From Oricola sp. (GTDB lineage Bacteria > Pseudomonadota > Alphaproteobacteria > Rhizobiales > Rhizobiaceae), in the NCBI RefSeq assembly GCF_022763245.1, contig NZ_JALEGV010000032.1, forward strand, positions 186,001 through 250,000: DNA of 64,000 nucleotides, written 5' to 3'. The translations under genes and the position numbers were made by a program. The notes beneath the pieces are model-generated. The model ran no database searches and was not told the origin of the DNA. It saw only the letters and a program-made list of their open reading frames with translations. Positions 52,201 to 61,082 of the stretch are shown one piece after another. How positions within the stretch are numbered: the stretch's first letter is position 1; every line of letters starts with the position of its first letter.

Positions 52201-53484
52201 ATGAAGGTCCTCGTCCTTACCTATGGCTCGCGCGGCGACGTGCAGCCCTATGTCGCCCTCGGCCTCGGATTGAAGGCGCGCGGCCACGAGGTGACGCTTG
52301 CGACCAGCGAGCGGTTCCGGGCGTTCGTCGAGGACCGTGGCTTGCGCTTCGGCTCGATGAGCGACGACCTTCTCGCGATCATCGACACCGATCAGGGCAA
52401 GGACCTGCTCGAGAAGGGCAGCAGCCTCTTCCAGATCGTCAAGAGCAGCATCCGGATGGCGCGACAGGTCGCTCCGTTGCAGCGGGCGATGATGCGCGAG
52501 ACCTGGGAGATCGCACGCGACGTCGATCCCGACATCATCGTCTATCATTCCAAGGCCGGCTCCGCGCCGCATATCGCCGAGAAGCTCGGCGTGCCATGCG
52601 TGCTCGCGACGCCCATTCCGATGTTCGTGCCGACCCGGGCCTTTCGCTTCGTGGTCTTCCCGGACTGGAAGCTCGGCGGCTGGTACAACAAGGCAACCTA
52701 CGCGCTGATCCTGTTCCTGACCAACCGGGTCTGGGCGCGCTACATCCGCGACTTCCGCACATCCATCGACCTGCCGCCGCTGAAGACCTACGACATGCGC
52801 AGGACGGCCGACGGCCGCGACATCCCGATCCTGCACGGGCACAGCGAGGCGGTGTTGCGCCGTCCGGATGACTGGCCGGACAGCGCCCACGTCACCGGCT
52901 ACTGGTTCCTGCAATCAAACACGGCGTGGACACCGCCGGAGGATCTTCAGGATTTTCTCGATGCCGGGCCGCCGCCCGTCTATGTCGGCTTCGGCTCGAT
53001 GGCGGGGCGCGATCCGCAACGACTGGCTCGTGTCGTCGTCGAGGCGTTGCAGCGCGCCGGCCTGCGCGGGATCATCGCCACGGGATGGGGCGGGCTGAAG
53101 GCTGACGCCTTGCCGGACACGATCCTCAGGATCGACCAGGCGCCACATGAGTGGTTGTTTCCGCGTGTGGCGGCCGTCGTGCATCACGGCGGTGCCGGCA
53201 CAACGGCGGCGGGGCTGCGCGCGGGCAAGCCATCGGTCATCGTGCCTTTCTTCGGCGATCAGCCCTTCTGGGGGAGCCTTGTCCACGCAATCGGCGCCGG
53301 ACCGAAGCCGATCCGCCGGAGCCGGCTGACTGCTGCACGCCTTGCCGCGGCATTGCGCGAGGCGACCGGTTCGCACGACATGCAGGCCGTCGCGGCGCGG
53401 ATCGGTGAGCAGATCCGCCGAGAGGACGGAGTGGCCCGCGCAGTCGCGCTCATCGAGGATATCGCAAAGAGCGATCCCGCGTGA
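52201..53484 (+). CDS. Glycosyltransferase, UDP-sugar:sterol/lipid type (GT1)
   Basis: A 427-residue GT-B fold enzyme. The N-terminal VLTYGSRGDVQPYVALGLGLKARGHEVTLAT is the GT28-type acceptor domain found in sterol and lipid glucosyltransferases, and HHGGAGTTAAGLRAGKPSVIVPFFGDQPFWG is the donor-binding PSPG-like motif. It should transfer a hexose from a UDP-sugar to a lipid or hydrophobic acceptor at the membrane. It follows xylA by 39 bases, perhaps in the same transcript, although the function is unrelated. Confidence 0.83.
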   Translation: MKVLVLTYGSRGDVQPYVALGLGLKARGHEVTLATSERFRAFVEDRGLRFGSMSDDLLAIIDTDQGKDLLEKGSSLFQIVKSSIRMARQVAPLQRAMMRETWEIARDVDPDIIVYHSKAGSAPHIAEKLGVPCVLATPIPMFVPTRAFRFVVFPDWKLGGWYNKATYALILFLTNRVWARYIRDFRTSIDLPPLKTYDMRRTADGRDIPILHGHSEAVLRRPDDWPDSAHVTGYWFLQSNTAWTPPEDLQDFLDAGPPPVYVGFGSMAGRDPQRLARVVVEALQRAGLRGIIATGWGGLKADALPDTILRIDQAPHEWLFPRVAAVVHHGGAGTTAAGLRAGKPSVIVPFFGDQPFWGSLVHAIGAGPKPIRRSRLTAARLAAALREATGSHDMQAVAARIGEQIRREDGVARAVALIEDIAKSDPA

Positions 53485-53549
53485 CCGCTCCGCTGGACGC
53501 TGTCGGGCGAAGCGCCTAAGCATGCCTGGTCTGAATGGGGAGGAAAATC

Positions 53550-54302
53550 ATGAAACTGTCGGCCAATCTCGGGTTCCTGTGGAAGGACCTGCCGTTGCCG
53601 GACGCCATTCGTGCGGCTCATTGGGCAGGGTTCGACGCCGTCGAATGCCATTTTCCCTATGACGTGCCGGTGGACGCGGTGAACGCGGCGCTGGCCGAGA
53701 CCGGCCTGCCGATGCTGGGTCTGAACACGCGAAAGGGCGCTGCCGACGAGTTCGGCCTTGCCGCGATGCCGGGCCGCGAAGAGGAGGCACGCGCGGCCAT
53801 CGCCGAGGCGATCGACTATGCCAGGGCGATCGGCTGCCGGAACGTGCACGTGATGGCCGGCAAGTCGGGCGCTGAGGGCGACGCCGTCTTTCGCGCCAAC
53901 CTGGATTATGCCTGCGAACTGGCCGGTGACATCACGATCCTGATCGAGCCGATCAACGCGCGCGACGTGCCGGGCTATCACCTGGCGACGCTGGAACAGG
54001 CCGCCGATCTGGTGATCAGCCTCGGGCATCCGAACCTGAAGATCATGGCCGACTGCTACCACGTCCAGATCATGGGCGGCGATCTTGTGAGGCGCATCGA
54101 GCGGCATCTGCCGCTGATTGGCCATATCCAGTTCGCGGCGGTGCCGTCACGGGGCGAGCCGGGGTCCGGGGAGCTCAACTACCGATGGGTTCTCCGTGCG
54201 CTGGGCACACTTGGATATGACGGCTGGTTCGGGGCCGAATACAGACCGGCCGGGCCGACCGAGAACGAACTCGGCTGGATGGACGCCCTTCGCGCGGACT
54301 AA
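53550..54302 (+). CDS. hyi: Hydroxypyruvate isomerase-type TIM-barrel protein
   Basis: A 250-residue xylose-isomerase-like barrel. LSANLGFLWKDLPLPDAIRAAHWAGFDAVECHFPYD is the Hyi N-terminus. TILIEPINARDVPGYHL and LKIMADCYHVQIMGGD hold the metal-binding Glu, Asp and His, and GELNYRWVLRALGTLGYDGWFGAEYRP ends it. It interconverts hydroxypyruvate and tartronate semialdehyde. The ATG at 53550 follows GGGGAGGA. It ends convergently on the TetR gene with a 4-base overlap. Confidence 0.82.
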   Translation: MKLSANLGFLWKDLPLPDAIRAAHWAGFDAVECHFPYDVPVDAVNAALAETGLPMLGLNTRKGAADEFGLAAMPGREEEARAAIAEAIDYARAIGCRNVHVMAGKSGAEGDAVFRANLDYACELAGDITILIEPINARDVPGYHLATLEQAADLVISLGHPNLKIMADCYHVQIMGGDLVRRIERHLPLIGHIQFAAVPSRGEPGSGELNYRWVLRALGTLGYDGWFGAEYRPAGPTENELGWMDALRAD

Positions 54303-54898
54303 CGGGCGATGCGCTCCAGGCCGCCGAGGATGAAATCGGCGACGAGGTCGGCATAGGCCTCGCGGCTCAGGCCGCTGCCGTCGCGGTGCCACATGTAGAA
54401 CCAGTTCAGCATGCCGAAGGCTGACATGGCGGCAGGCCGCAGGAGGTCCGGCCGGCTTTCGAACAGGGCCGGGGCCGTCGCGGCGACCGTGTCGGACATG
54501 ATCGCGACGAGCCGCCTTTGCAGGTCCTTCAGCACCTGCTGCTGCTCGTCCGACAGGGCGGAGATCGCGTCGAGCTGCACCTTGTGTTCGGCGTCGGCGT
54601 CGCGATAGGCGGCGAGAATGGTCGCGGTCAGGCCGCGCAGCGCCTCGACCGGATCGTCGGCCGGCGGACGGTTTTCCACCGCCTCGACCAGCTCGGACAA
54701 ATGCACCTGCACGATGTCGAACAGCAGGGCGTCCTTGCTCTCGTAATAATGGTAGATCAGCGCCTTGGAGACGCCGCAGGCCTTGGCGAGCTCGCTCATC
54801 GAGGCGCGGTCGTAGCCGTTCTCGGCGAAGAAGGTCGCCGCGGTCTTCAGGAGCGCGGCGCGTTTCTCGTCATGGTCCTTGGCGATGCTGCGAGCCAA
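54299..54898 (-). CDS. paaR: TetR-family regulator of the phenylacetate cluster (PaaR-like)
   Basis: A 199-residue repressor. The TetR helix-turn-helix is MSELAKACGVSKALIYHYYESKDALL near residues 33-58; the rest is a ligand-binding helical domain. The start appears to be TTG at 54898, 7 bases after the paaK stop, so it is the last gene of the leftward paaG-paaI-paaK-tetR unit. TetR regulators at this place usually respond to phenylacetyl-CoA. A 12-bp palindrome in the paaG/paaZ divergent region is its likely site. The symbol is by context. Confidence 0.78.
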   Translation of the reverse strand: MARSIAKDHDEKRAALLKTAATFFAENGYDRASMSELAKACGVSKALIYHYYESKDALLFDIVQVHLSELVEAVENRPPADDPVEALRGLTATILAAYRDADAEHKVQLDAISALSDEQQQVLKDLQRRLVAIMSDTVAATAPALFESRPDLLRPAAMSAFGMLNWFYMWHRDGSGLSREAYADLVADFILGGLERIAR

Positions 54899-54905
54899 TG
54901 GCCGA

Positions 54906-56216
54906 CTACTCCTTCGGCCTGTTGTCGAGGATGCGTTGGGCCTTGCCTTGGCTGCGCGCGACGCCCTCGGGCGTCTTCACGTCCACGCGCGCGGTGATGC
55001 CGATCACCTGCTTGATGCGCTCGCCGAGATCGGCGGCGGCGGTGGCGCGGGCGATCTCGTCGGCATGGTCTGCCAGCGCCTCGACATGCACGGTCATCTC
55101 GTCCATCCGGCCTTCGCGGGTCAGCTCGATCTGGAAGTGCGGGGCGAGGGCGGGGATCTTGAGGATCTGCTCCTCGATCTGGGTAGGGAAGACGTTGACG
55201 CCGCGGATGATCATCATGTCGTCGGAGCGGCCGGTGATCTTCTCCATGCGGCGCATCGACCGCGCCGTGCCCGGCAGCAGCCGCGTCAGGTCGCGCGTGC
55301 GATAGCGGATGATCGGGAAGGCTTCCTTGGTCAGCGAGGTGAAGACCAGTTCGCCCTGTTGCCCGTCGGGCAGTACCTCGCCCGTCACCGGGTCGATGAC
55401 TTCCGGGTAGAAGTGATCCTCCCAGATATGCAGCCCGTCCTTGGTCTCGACGCACTCATTGGCAACGCCCGGGCCCATCACCTCGGAAAGGCCGTAAATG
55501 TCGACGGCGTGCATGTCGAAGGCCTGCTGGATCTCCTCGCGCATGGCGTTCGTCCAGGGTTCGGCACCGAAGATGCCGACCTGCAGCGGGCTTTCCCGCG
55601 GGTCCAGACCCTGGGCGCGGTATTCGTCGAGGATCGACAGCATGTAGGAGGGCGTCACCATGATTGTGGAGGCCTTGAAGTCCTCGATCAGCGTGACCTG
55701 GCGGGCGGTCATGCCGCCTGAGACCGGCACCACCGTGCAGCCCAGTTTTTCGGCGCCGTAATGGGCGCCCAGGCCGCCGGTGAACAGGCCGTAGCCATAG
55801 GAGACATGCACGACGTCGCCCGGACGGGTGCCCGAGGCGCGCATGGAGCGGGCGACCACGCTCGCCCAATTGTCGATGTCGTTGCGCGTGTAGCCGACGA
55901 CGGTCGGTTTGCCCGTCGTTCCCGACGAGCCGTGGATGCGCGCCACCTGGTCGCGCGGCACCGCGAACATGCCGAAGGGATAGTTGTCGCGCAGGTCCTG
56001 CTTCACCGTGAAGGGAAACTTCGCCAGGTCCGACAGGTCCTTCAGGTCGTCGGGGTGGACTCCGGCCTTGTCGAAGGCGTCGGAATAGAAGGGCACGTTG
56101 TCATAGGCGTGGCGCAGCGACCACTGCATGCGCTCCAGCTGCAGGGCGGCGATCTCGTCGCGCGAGGCGATCTCGATCGGGTCCAGTTCATGGCGTGCGG
56201 GTGCGATGTCTTTCAT
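54906..56216 (-). CDS. paaK: Phenylacetate-CoA ligase
   Basis: A 436-residue AMP-forming ligase that activates phenylacetate to phenylacetyl-CoA, the entry step of the pathway. It shows FTVKQDLRDNYPFGMFAVPRDQVARIHGSSGTTGKPTVVGYT with the nucleotide loop, YGLSEVMGPGVANEC in the middle, and the C-terminal hinge RSDDMMIIRGVNVFPTQIEEQIL. Length is standard. It sits between paaI and the TetR gene. Confidence 0.95.
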   Translation of the reverse strand: MKDIAPARHELDPIEIASRDEIAALQLERMQWSLRHAYDNVPFYSDAFDKAGVHPDDLKDLSDLAKFPFTVKQDLRDNYPFGMFAVPRDQVARIHGSSGTTGKPTVVGYTRNDIDNWASVVARSMRASGTRPGDVVHVSYGYGLFTGGLGAHYGAEKLGCTVVPVSGGMTARQVTLIEDFKASTIMVTPSYMLSILDEYRAQGLDPRESPLQVGIFGAEPWTNAMREEIQQAFDMHAVDIYGLSEVMGPGVANECVETKDGLHIWEDHFYPEVIDPVTGEVLPDGQQGELVFTSLTKEAFPIIRYRTRDLTRLLPGTARSMRRMEKITGRSDDMMIIRGVNVFPTQIEEQILKIPALAPHFQIELTREGRMDEMTVHVEALADHADEIARATAAADLGERIKQVIGITARVDVKTPEGVARSQGKAQRILDNRPKE

Positions 56217-56252
56217 GGGGTCATTCCTCCCGAGGCGGCGCCGCCGCCGATG

Positions 56253-56690
56253 TCATTCGTCTTCTTCGAACAGCGTGCCGCTGATGGTGCGGGCCAGTCC
56301 GCGGAACAGCGCGATGGTCGCGCCGTCCTGGTTGGTGACGGTCACGTCCCAGGTGCCGGAGCGGCCGGATCGCGCGATTTCCCGCGCGGTCGCCGTCAGC
56401 CTGTCGCCGGCCTTGCCCGGCGCGACGAAGGTGATCGAGTTCGTCTGGGCGACCGTCACCTTGTTGTAGGAGTTGCAGGCAAAGGCGAAGGCGCTGTCGG
56501 CCAGCGCGAAGATCACGCCGCCATGGCAGATCTTGTGGCCGTTGGCCTGGCAGTCCTCGACGGTCATCGACATGACCGCCGTGCCGGGACCGACCGCGTC
56601 GAGTTGCATGCCGAACCACTTGCTGGCGTCGTCGGTCGCCCACATGGCTTCTGCGCTTCTTTCGGCGCGTTGCTGGTCGCTGATGGTCAT
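56253..56690 (-). CDS. paaI: Phenylacetate-pathway hotdog thioesterase
   Basis: A 145-residue hotdog-fold thioesterase that removes CoA from dead-end phenylacetyl-type intermediates. CQANGHKICHGGVIFALADSAFAFACNS is the PaaI core, with the active Asp in ALADSAF. It is five bases after paaG and 36 before paaK. A second hotdog gene lies at 60570-60986. Confidence 0.92.
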   Translation of the reverse strand: MTISDQQRAERSAEAMWATDDASKWFGMQLDAVGPGTAVMSMTVEDCQANGHKICHGGVIFALADSAFAFACNSYNKVTVAQTNSITFVAPGKAGDRLTATAREIARSGRSGTWDVTVTNQDGATIALFRGLARTISGTLFEEDE

Positions 56691-56695
56691 CGCCG

Positions 56696-57487
56696 TCAAG
56701 CCTTTCCGGAAAAGGAGGGGGGACGCTTCTCGAAGAAGGCGAGGACGCCTTCGGCATAGTCGGGCGTGTGGCCGGCGCGGCCCTGATAGTCGGCTTCCAG
56801 GTCCAGTTGAGCGTCGAGCGAATTGTTCGGCGCGTCCTGGATGAGTTCCTTCGTCAACGCGTAGCCGACGGTCGGGCCCTTGGCGAAGCCGGCGACGAGG
56901 GCGCGCGCTTCCTCCATCAGCGTGTCGTCGGGGCAGGCTTTCCAGATCAGCCCCCAGTCGGCGGCCTTGGCGGCGGGCAGGGGTTCTCCGGTCAGTGCCA
57001 GCGCCTTGGCGCGGGCTTCGCCCAGGAGGCGGGTCAGCGCCCAGGACCCGCCGGCGTCGGGAACGAGACCGATCTTGGCGAAGGCCTGGATGAAGCTGGC
57101 GCTCTCGGCCGCGAGCACGATGTCGCAGGCGAGCGCGATGTTGGCGCCGGCGCCCGCGGCGACGCCGTTGACGGCGCAGACGACGGGCTTCGGCGCTGAG
57201 CGGATGAGGCGGATCAGCGGATTGTAGAAGCGCGCGATCGTGTCGGAGAGATCCGGCGGGCCGTCGAGCTTGCGCGGATCGCGATCGGACAGATCCTGGC
57301 CGGCACAGAAGCCCTTGCCGTTTCCGGTGAGCAGGATCGCCCGACATGCTTCGTCGCCGGCGGCTTCTTCGATCGCCGCGCGCAGAGCCAGATGCATCTC
57401 CTCGTTCAGCGCGTTGCGCCGGTCGGGCCGGTTGAGGGTAATTTCCGCCCAACCGTCATGTTGGGTCTTCAGGACCGTATCGCTCAC
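56696..57487 (-). CDS. paaG: Ring-1,2-epoxyphenylacetyl-CoA isomerase
   Basis: A 263-residue enoyl-CoA hydratase/isomerase. It converts the ring epoxide to oxepin-CoA. GKGFCAGQDLSDRD near residue 60 and NGVAAGAGANIALACDIVLA near residue 110 form the oxyanion hole, and KIGLVPDAGGSWALTRLLG carries the catalytic acid. The start is GTG at 57487. It opens the leftward operon and shares its 99-base promoter region with paaZ. Confidence 0.92.
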   Translation of the reverse strand: MSDTVLKTQHDGWAEITLNRPDRRNALNEEMHLALRAAIEEAAGDEACRAILLTGNGKGFCAGQDLSDRDPRKLDGPPDLSDTIARFYNPLIRLIRSAPKPVVCAVNGVAAGAGANIALACDIVLAAESASFIQAFAKIGLVPDAGGSWALTRLLGEARAKALALTGEPLPAAKAADWGLIWKACPDDTLMEEARALVAGFAKGPTVGYALTKELIQDAPNNSLDAQLDLEADYQGRAGHTPDYAEGVLAFFEKRPPSFSGKA

Positions 57488-57524
57488 GCCTCTCCTCCCG
57501 CGAATTCGACGTCATGAGAAAATC

Positions 57525-57548
57525 GTTGCATAAACCGACCGGCCGGTC
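57525..57548. promoter_or_regulatory. Operator candidates in the paaG/paaZ divergent region
   Basis: GACCGGCCGGTC at 57537-57548 is a perfect 12-bp palindrome (flanked ACC-, -AAT), the kind of site bound by TetR-type PaaR proteins. Just before it GTTGCATAA (57525-57533) matches a motif shared by the paaA and paaX control regions. Confidence 0.55.
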
Positions 57549-57586
57549 AATATTGTTTTCAGCAACGCAACCGGGAGGAGCGCATC

Positions 57587-59626
57587 ATGACCGCTTTGAT
57601 GCTGGAGAGTTTCGCCGCAGGGCGCTGGGTCGGGCCGGGGTCGCAGGCGCGCACCATCGCTTCGGCCGTCACCGGCGATGCTGTCGCCATGGCCGGATCC
57701 GACCTCGACTATCAGGCGATGCTCGACCATGCCCGCACCGTCGGCGGACCCAATCTGCGCGCCATGACGTTCCACGACCGGGCCCGCATGCTCAAGGCAC
57801 TGGCCACCTGGCTCGGCGAGCGCAAGGCGAAGCTCTACGAACTATCCCTTCATGCCGGCTGCACCAAGGCCGACAGCTGGATCGACATCGACGGCGGCAT
57901 CGGCACCGTGTTCGTCTTCGCCTCCAAGGGCCGTCGCGAAATGCCGGACGGCCATGTCTATGTCGACGGCGCGGTCGAGCAATTGTCGCGCAACGGCACG
58001 TTCATCGGCCAGCACATCGCGACGCCGCTGCAGGGCGCAGCCGTCCACATCAACGCCTTCAACTTCCCGGTCTGGGGTATGCTGGAAAAGCTCGCCCCGG
58101 CGCTGCTCGCCGGCGTTCCGGCAATCGTCAAGCCGGCGACAGCGACGAGCTATGTGGCGGAAGCCTGTTTCCGGATGATGATCGAGAGCGGCATCCTGCC
58201 GGACGGCGCCGTCCAGTTCATCGCGGGCGGGACCGGCGACTTGCTCGACCGGCTGACGCCGCAGGACGTGGTGTCGTTTACCGGATCGGCCGCCACCGCG
58301 CTCATGCTGCGCTCCAATCCGCACATCCTGCGCCACTCGATCCGCTTCATCGCCGAGCAGGACAGCCTCAACGCCTCGATCCTCGGTCCCGACGCGACTC
58401 CGGGGACGCCGGAATTCGATCTCTTCGTCAAGGAAGTGGTCAAGGAGATGACGGCGAAGGCCGGGCAGAAATGCACCGCCATCCGTCGTATCATCGCGCC
58501 GAAACCCGTGGAAGCCGATCTGATCGACGCGATCCGGGCGAAGCTTTCGAAGACCGTCATCGGCGATCCGGCGCTGGAGGGCGTGCGCATGGGCCCGCTC
58601 GCCTCGCAGGCACAGGTGCGTGACGTCCTGGAAAAGGTGGCCCGCATCGGCACGGAGGCCGAATGCGTTCACGGTGATCCGGCAGCGTTTGACGTGGAGG
58701 GCGCGGATGCAGAGAAGGGCGCTTTCGTTCCGCCGATGCTGTTCCGCTGCGCCGACCCCGCCGGCGCGTCGGCCGTGCACGAAACGGAAGCCTTCGGACC
58801 CGTGTCGACCGTGATGGCCTATGACACGCTGGACGACGCTGTCGCGCTCGCCAATCGCGGTGGCGGCAGCTTGGTCATGTCATTGATCACCCACGATCCC
58901 GCCGTCGCGCGTCAAGTGGCGATCGGGGCAGGCGCCTGGCACGGCCGCATCTATGTCAACGATCGGGATTCCATGGGCGAATCCACCGGCCACGGATCGC
59001 CTCTTCCGCACATGACGCATGGCGGACCGGGCCGTGCCGGCGGCGGCGAGGAAATGGGCGGCGTGCGCGGCGTGATGCACTACATGCAGCGCACCGCCGT
59101 GCAGGGCGGACCGGATATGCTGACCGCGATCACCGGCATGTTCGTGCCCGGCTCCAGGACGGTCGAGACGGACACGCACCCCTTCCGGCGGTATTTCGAG
59201 GATCTCGCCATCGGTGACACGCTGCGCACCAGTTCCCGGACCGTCACGATGGAAGACATCGAGCATTTCGCTCACTTTACCGGCGACACCTTCTACGCCC
59301 ACATGGACGAGGAGGCGGCAAAGGCCAATCCTTTCTTCCCCGGGCGCGTGGCCCACGGTTATCTGCTCCTGTCCTTCGCTGCCGGTCTGTTCGTCGATCC
59401 TGCGCCGGGCCCGGTGCTGGCCAATGTCGGGCTTGAGGGTCTGAGTTTCCAGAAGCCGGTCTCGGCGGGTGATTCCATCCGCGTTGCCCTGACCGTGAAG
59501 CGCAAGACGAAGCGCACCGACACCTATGGCGAGGTGCGCTGGCACGTTGTTTTGACCAATCAGGACGACGAGACCGTGGCGACCTACGAGCTTCACACGA
59601 TGAACGCCTATCGGGATGTTACCTGA
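57587..59626 (+). CDS. paaZ: Bifunctional oxepin-CoA hydrolase / semialdehyde dehydrogenase
   Basis: A 679-residue fusion. Residues 1-520 form an aldehyde dehydrogenase with the nucleophilic Cys in KAGQKCTAIRRI and the catalytic Glu in HSIRFIAEQDSLNASI. Residues about 535-679 form a MaoC-type hotdog hydratase with HFTGDTFYAHMDEEAA and FFPGRVAHGYLLLS. Together they open the oxepin ring and oxidise the aldehyde. The full E. coli-type length is present. It is divergent from paaG. Confidence 0.95.
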   Translation: MTALMLESFAAGRWVGPGSQARTIASAVTGDAVAMAGSDLDYQAMLDHARTVGGPNLRAMTFHDRARMLKALATWLGERKAKLYELSLHAGCTKADSWIDIDGGIGTVFVFASKGRREMPDGHVYVDGAVEQLSRNGTFIGQHIATPLQGAAVHINAFNFPVWGMLEKLAPALLAGVPAIVKPATATSYVAEACFRMMIESGILPDGAVQFIAGGTGDLLDRLTPQDVVSFTGSAATALMLRSNPHILRHSIRFIAEQDSLNASILGPDATPGTPEFDLFVKEVVKEMTAKAGQKCTAIRRIIAPKPVEADLIDAIRAKLSKTVIGDPALEGVRMGPLASQAQVRDVLEKVARIGTEAECVHGDPAAFDVEGADAEKGAFVPPMLFRCADPAGASAVHETEAFGPVSTVMAYDTLDDAVALANRGGGSLVMSLITHDPAVARQVAIGAGAWHGRIYVNDRDSMGESTGHGSPLPHMTHGGPGRAGGGEEMGGVRGVMHYMQRTAVQGGPDMLTAITGMFVPGSRTVETDTHPFRRYFEDLAIGDTLRTSSRTVTMEDIEHFAHFTGDTFYAHMDEEAAKANPFFPGRVAHGYLLLSFAAGLFVDPAPGPVLANVGLEGLSFQKPVSAGDSIRVALTVKRKTKRTDTYGEVRWHVVLTNQDDETVATYELHTMNAYRDVT

Positions 59627-59649
59627 ACGCCGCAATTTTCGGATTTGAT

Positions 59650-59665
59650 GTTGCGCAATTTGCGC
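59650..59665. promoter_or_regulatory. Palindrome upstream of paaX
   Basis: GCGCAA-T-TTGCGC at 59653-59665 is perfect, 45 bases before the PaaX ATG. Its left side, GTTGCGCAA (59650-59658), is a copy of the 9-bp motif seen in the paaZ and paaA regions. A likely autoregulatory site. Confidence 0.5.
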
Positions 59666-59709
59666 GGCGGACTGTATCTCGTTGTGTCGAAAGGCATTTC
59701 GAGAGGCGC

Positions 59710-60585
59710 ATGGCAGAGCAGAGGCACGACTGGGACGCGATCCTGTCCGCATTGCGCGGGCCTGAACGGCTGCGCGTCTGGTCGGTCATCATCACCATCT
59801 TCGGCGACGCGATCGTCCCGCGCGGCGGCTCCATCCCGTTGCAGGCGCTGCAGGAAATCATGGGCCGACTGGGCATCGAGGCCGGCGCCGTGCGCACGGC
59901 GTTGTCGCGGTTGGCATCGGAGGGCTGGGTCATCCGCGAGCGCGACGGCCGGCGCAGCCACTACAGTCTCGACCGGCGCGGCTTGCGCGCCTTCGACGTC
60001 GCGACGCAACGCATCTATGCGCCCGGCCCGCCGGAATGGGACGGGCGATGGACCGTCGCGGTGCCCATTCTGGGTGAAGACAGCGCTGCTGGCGAGCTGG
60101 AAGCGGCGGGCTTCGTTTCCTGCAACGGCACCTGGCTTCGGCCGGAAACGGTCGGGGCGCGGCCGGTTCCGGGAAATCTCGGCGCCTATCTCCTGATCGC
60201 CGACCAGCCGGGCATCGCGCCGCCGGACGCGCATCGTTTCTGGAACATGGACGGCGTCGCCGAGGCGGTGGGCGCGTTCCTGGAATCGCTGCGGCCGCTG
60301 TCCGATGCGCTTGATGCGGGCGGAGACCCTGCGCCTCTGGACGCGATCGCCATGCGCACGCTCATCATCCACCATTGGCGGCGAATCATTCTGCGCGCTC
60401 CCATCCTTCCGGTGGCGCTTCTGCCGCCGTCATGGCCGGCGCTCGAAGCGCGGACCCGGCTGCGGGCAGTCTACAAGCTGCTGGCGCTGCCGAGCGAGGC
60501 CTGGCTCGATGCGATCGACCTGCCGCCGCATGCCGATCCCGCGGGTTTCGACGACCGTTTCGGGGACGGTCAGTCTTCCAGATAG
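59710..60585 (+). CDS. paaX: PaaX-family transcriptional repressor
   Basis: A 291-residue regulator. The N-terminal winged helix ([48 protein letters not shown]) matches PaaX, and the C-terminal PaaX_C region has [19 protein letters not shown]. PaaX is released from DNA by phenylacetyl-CoA. It lies between paaZ and paaA and overlaps the convergent thioesterase gene by 16 bases. Confidence 0.9.
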   Translation: MAEQRHDWDAILSALRGPERLRVWSVIITIFGDAIVPRGGSIPLQALQEIMGRLGIEAGAVRTALSRLASEGWVIRERDGRRSHYSLDRRGLRAFDVATQRIYAPGPPEWDGRWTVAVPILGEDSAAGELEAAGFVSCNGTWLRPETVGARPVPGNLGAYLLIADQPGIAPPDAHRFWNMDGVAEAVGAFLESLRPLSDALDAGGDPAPLDAIAMRTLIIHHWRRIILRAPILPVALLPPSWPALEARTRLRAVYKLLALPSEAWLDAIDLPPHADPAGFDDRFGDGQSSR

Positions 60586-60986
60586 GCGAAAGTCATCATG
60601 GTCGTGACGGCGGTCTTTCCGCCGTTCGCCGCGGCGATGTCGACGCTCGTATAGGCCATGCGCTTGCCGTTGGAGAGCACGTTCACGCGGATCTCGGCGT
60701 CGCCCGGCGGCAGGGGGCGCATGAATTTCACGGCAAGATCGACGGTGGAGCACATGCGGAAGCGGCCGTTCAGGGCCGAGAGCGTCACCACCGCGCAGGT
60801 GTCGGCGGCGGCCGCGGTCGCCTGACCGCAGACCACGCCGCCAACATGCACGAGGCGGTCATTGGCCGGCAGCAGGAAGCGCCCGCCCGATGCGTCGAAC
60901 TCAAGCGGCTCAAGGGCGAGGTCGACCACCCATGGTGCAAAAATCCCGGCCAGCAACTCCTTCGCTTCGTCGACACCGAACGCCAT
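60570..60986 (-). CDS. Second hotdog-fold thioesterase, PaaI-like
   Basis: A 138-residue hotdog protein: [29 protein letters not shown] is the central helix with the presumed active Asp, and [16 protein letters not shown] and RMAYTSVDI form the strands. It belongs to the PaaI_thioesterase superfamily but differs from the paaI gene upstream. The ATG at 60986 follows GGAGGAG. It is divergent from paaA across 96 bases and convergent with paaX. The likely role is release of CoA from pathway by-products. Confidence 0.82.
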   Translation of the reverse strand: MAFGVDEAKELLAGIFAPWVVDLALEPLEFDASGGRFLLPANDRLVHVGGVVCGQATAAAADTCAVVTLSALNGRFRMCSTVDLAVKFMRPLPPGDAEIRVNVLSNGKRMAYTSVDIAAANGGKTAVTTMMTFAYLED

Positions 60987-61004
60987 GGAAATTCTCCTCC
61001 GATC

Positions 61005-61074
61005 TTATGTTACAAAAGTTGCGGATGTAGCAGAAATCTGTTACATAATGCATCGGCCATTCATTATGCACCGG
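61005..61074. promoter_or_regulatory. paaA control region with spaced inverted repeat
   Basis: TTATGTTAC (61005-61013), 26 bases, GTTACATAA (61040-61048), an 8-of-9 inverted repeat. The geometry resembles the widely spaced half-sites of E. coli PaaX operators. TTGCGG (61019) and TACATA (61042), 17 apart, form a promoter within it. Two 13-base direct copies (CATAATGCATCGG and CATTATGCACCGG) follow at 61044 and 61062. Confidence 0.55.
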
Positions 61075-61082
61075 AGCCAACA

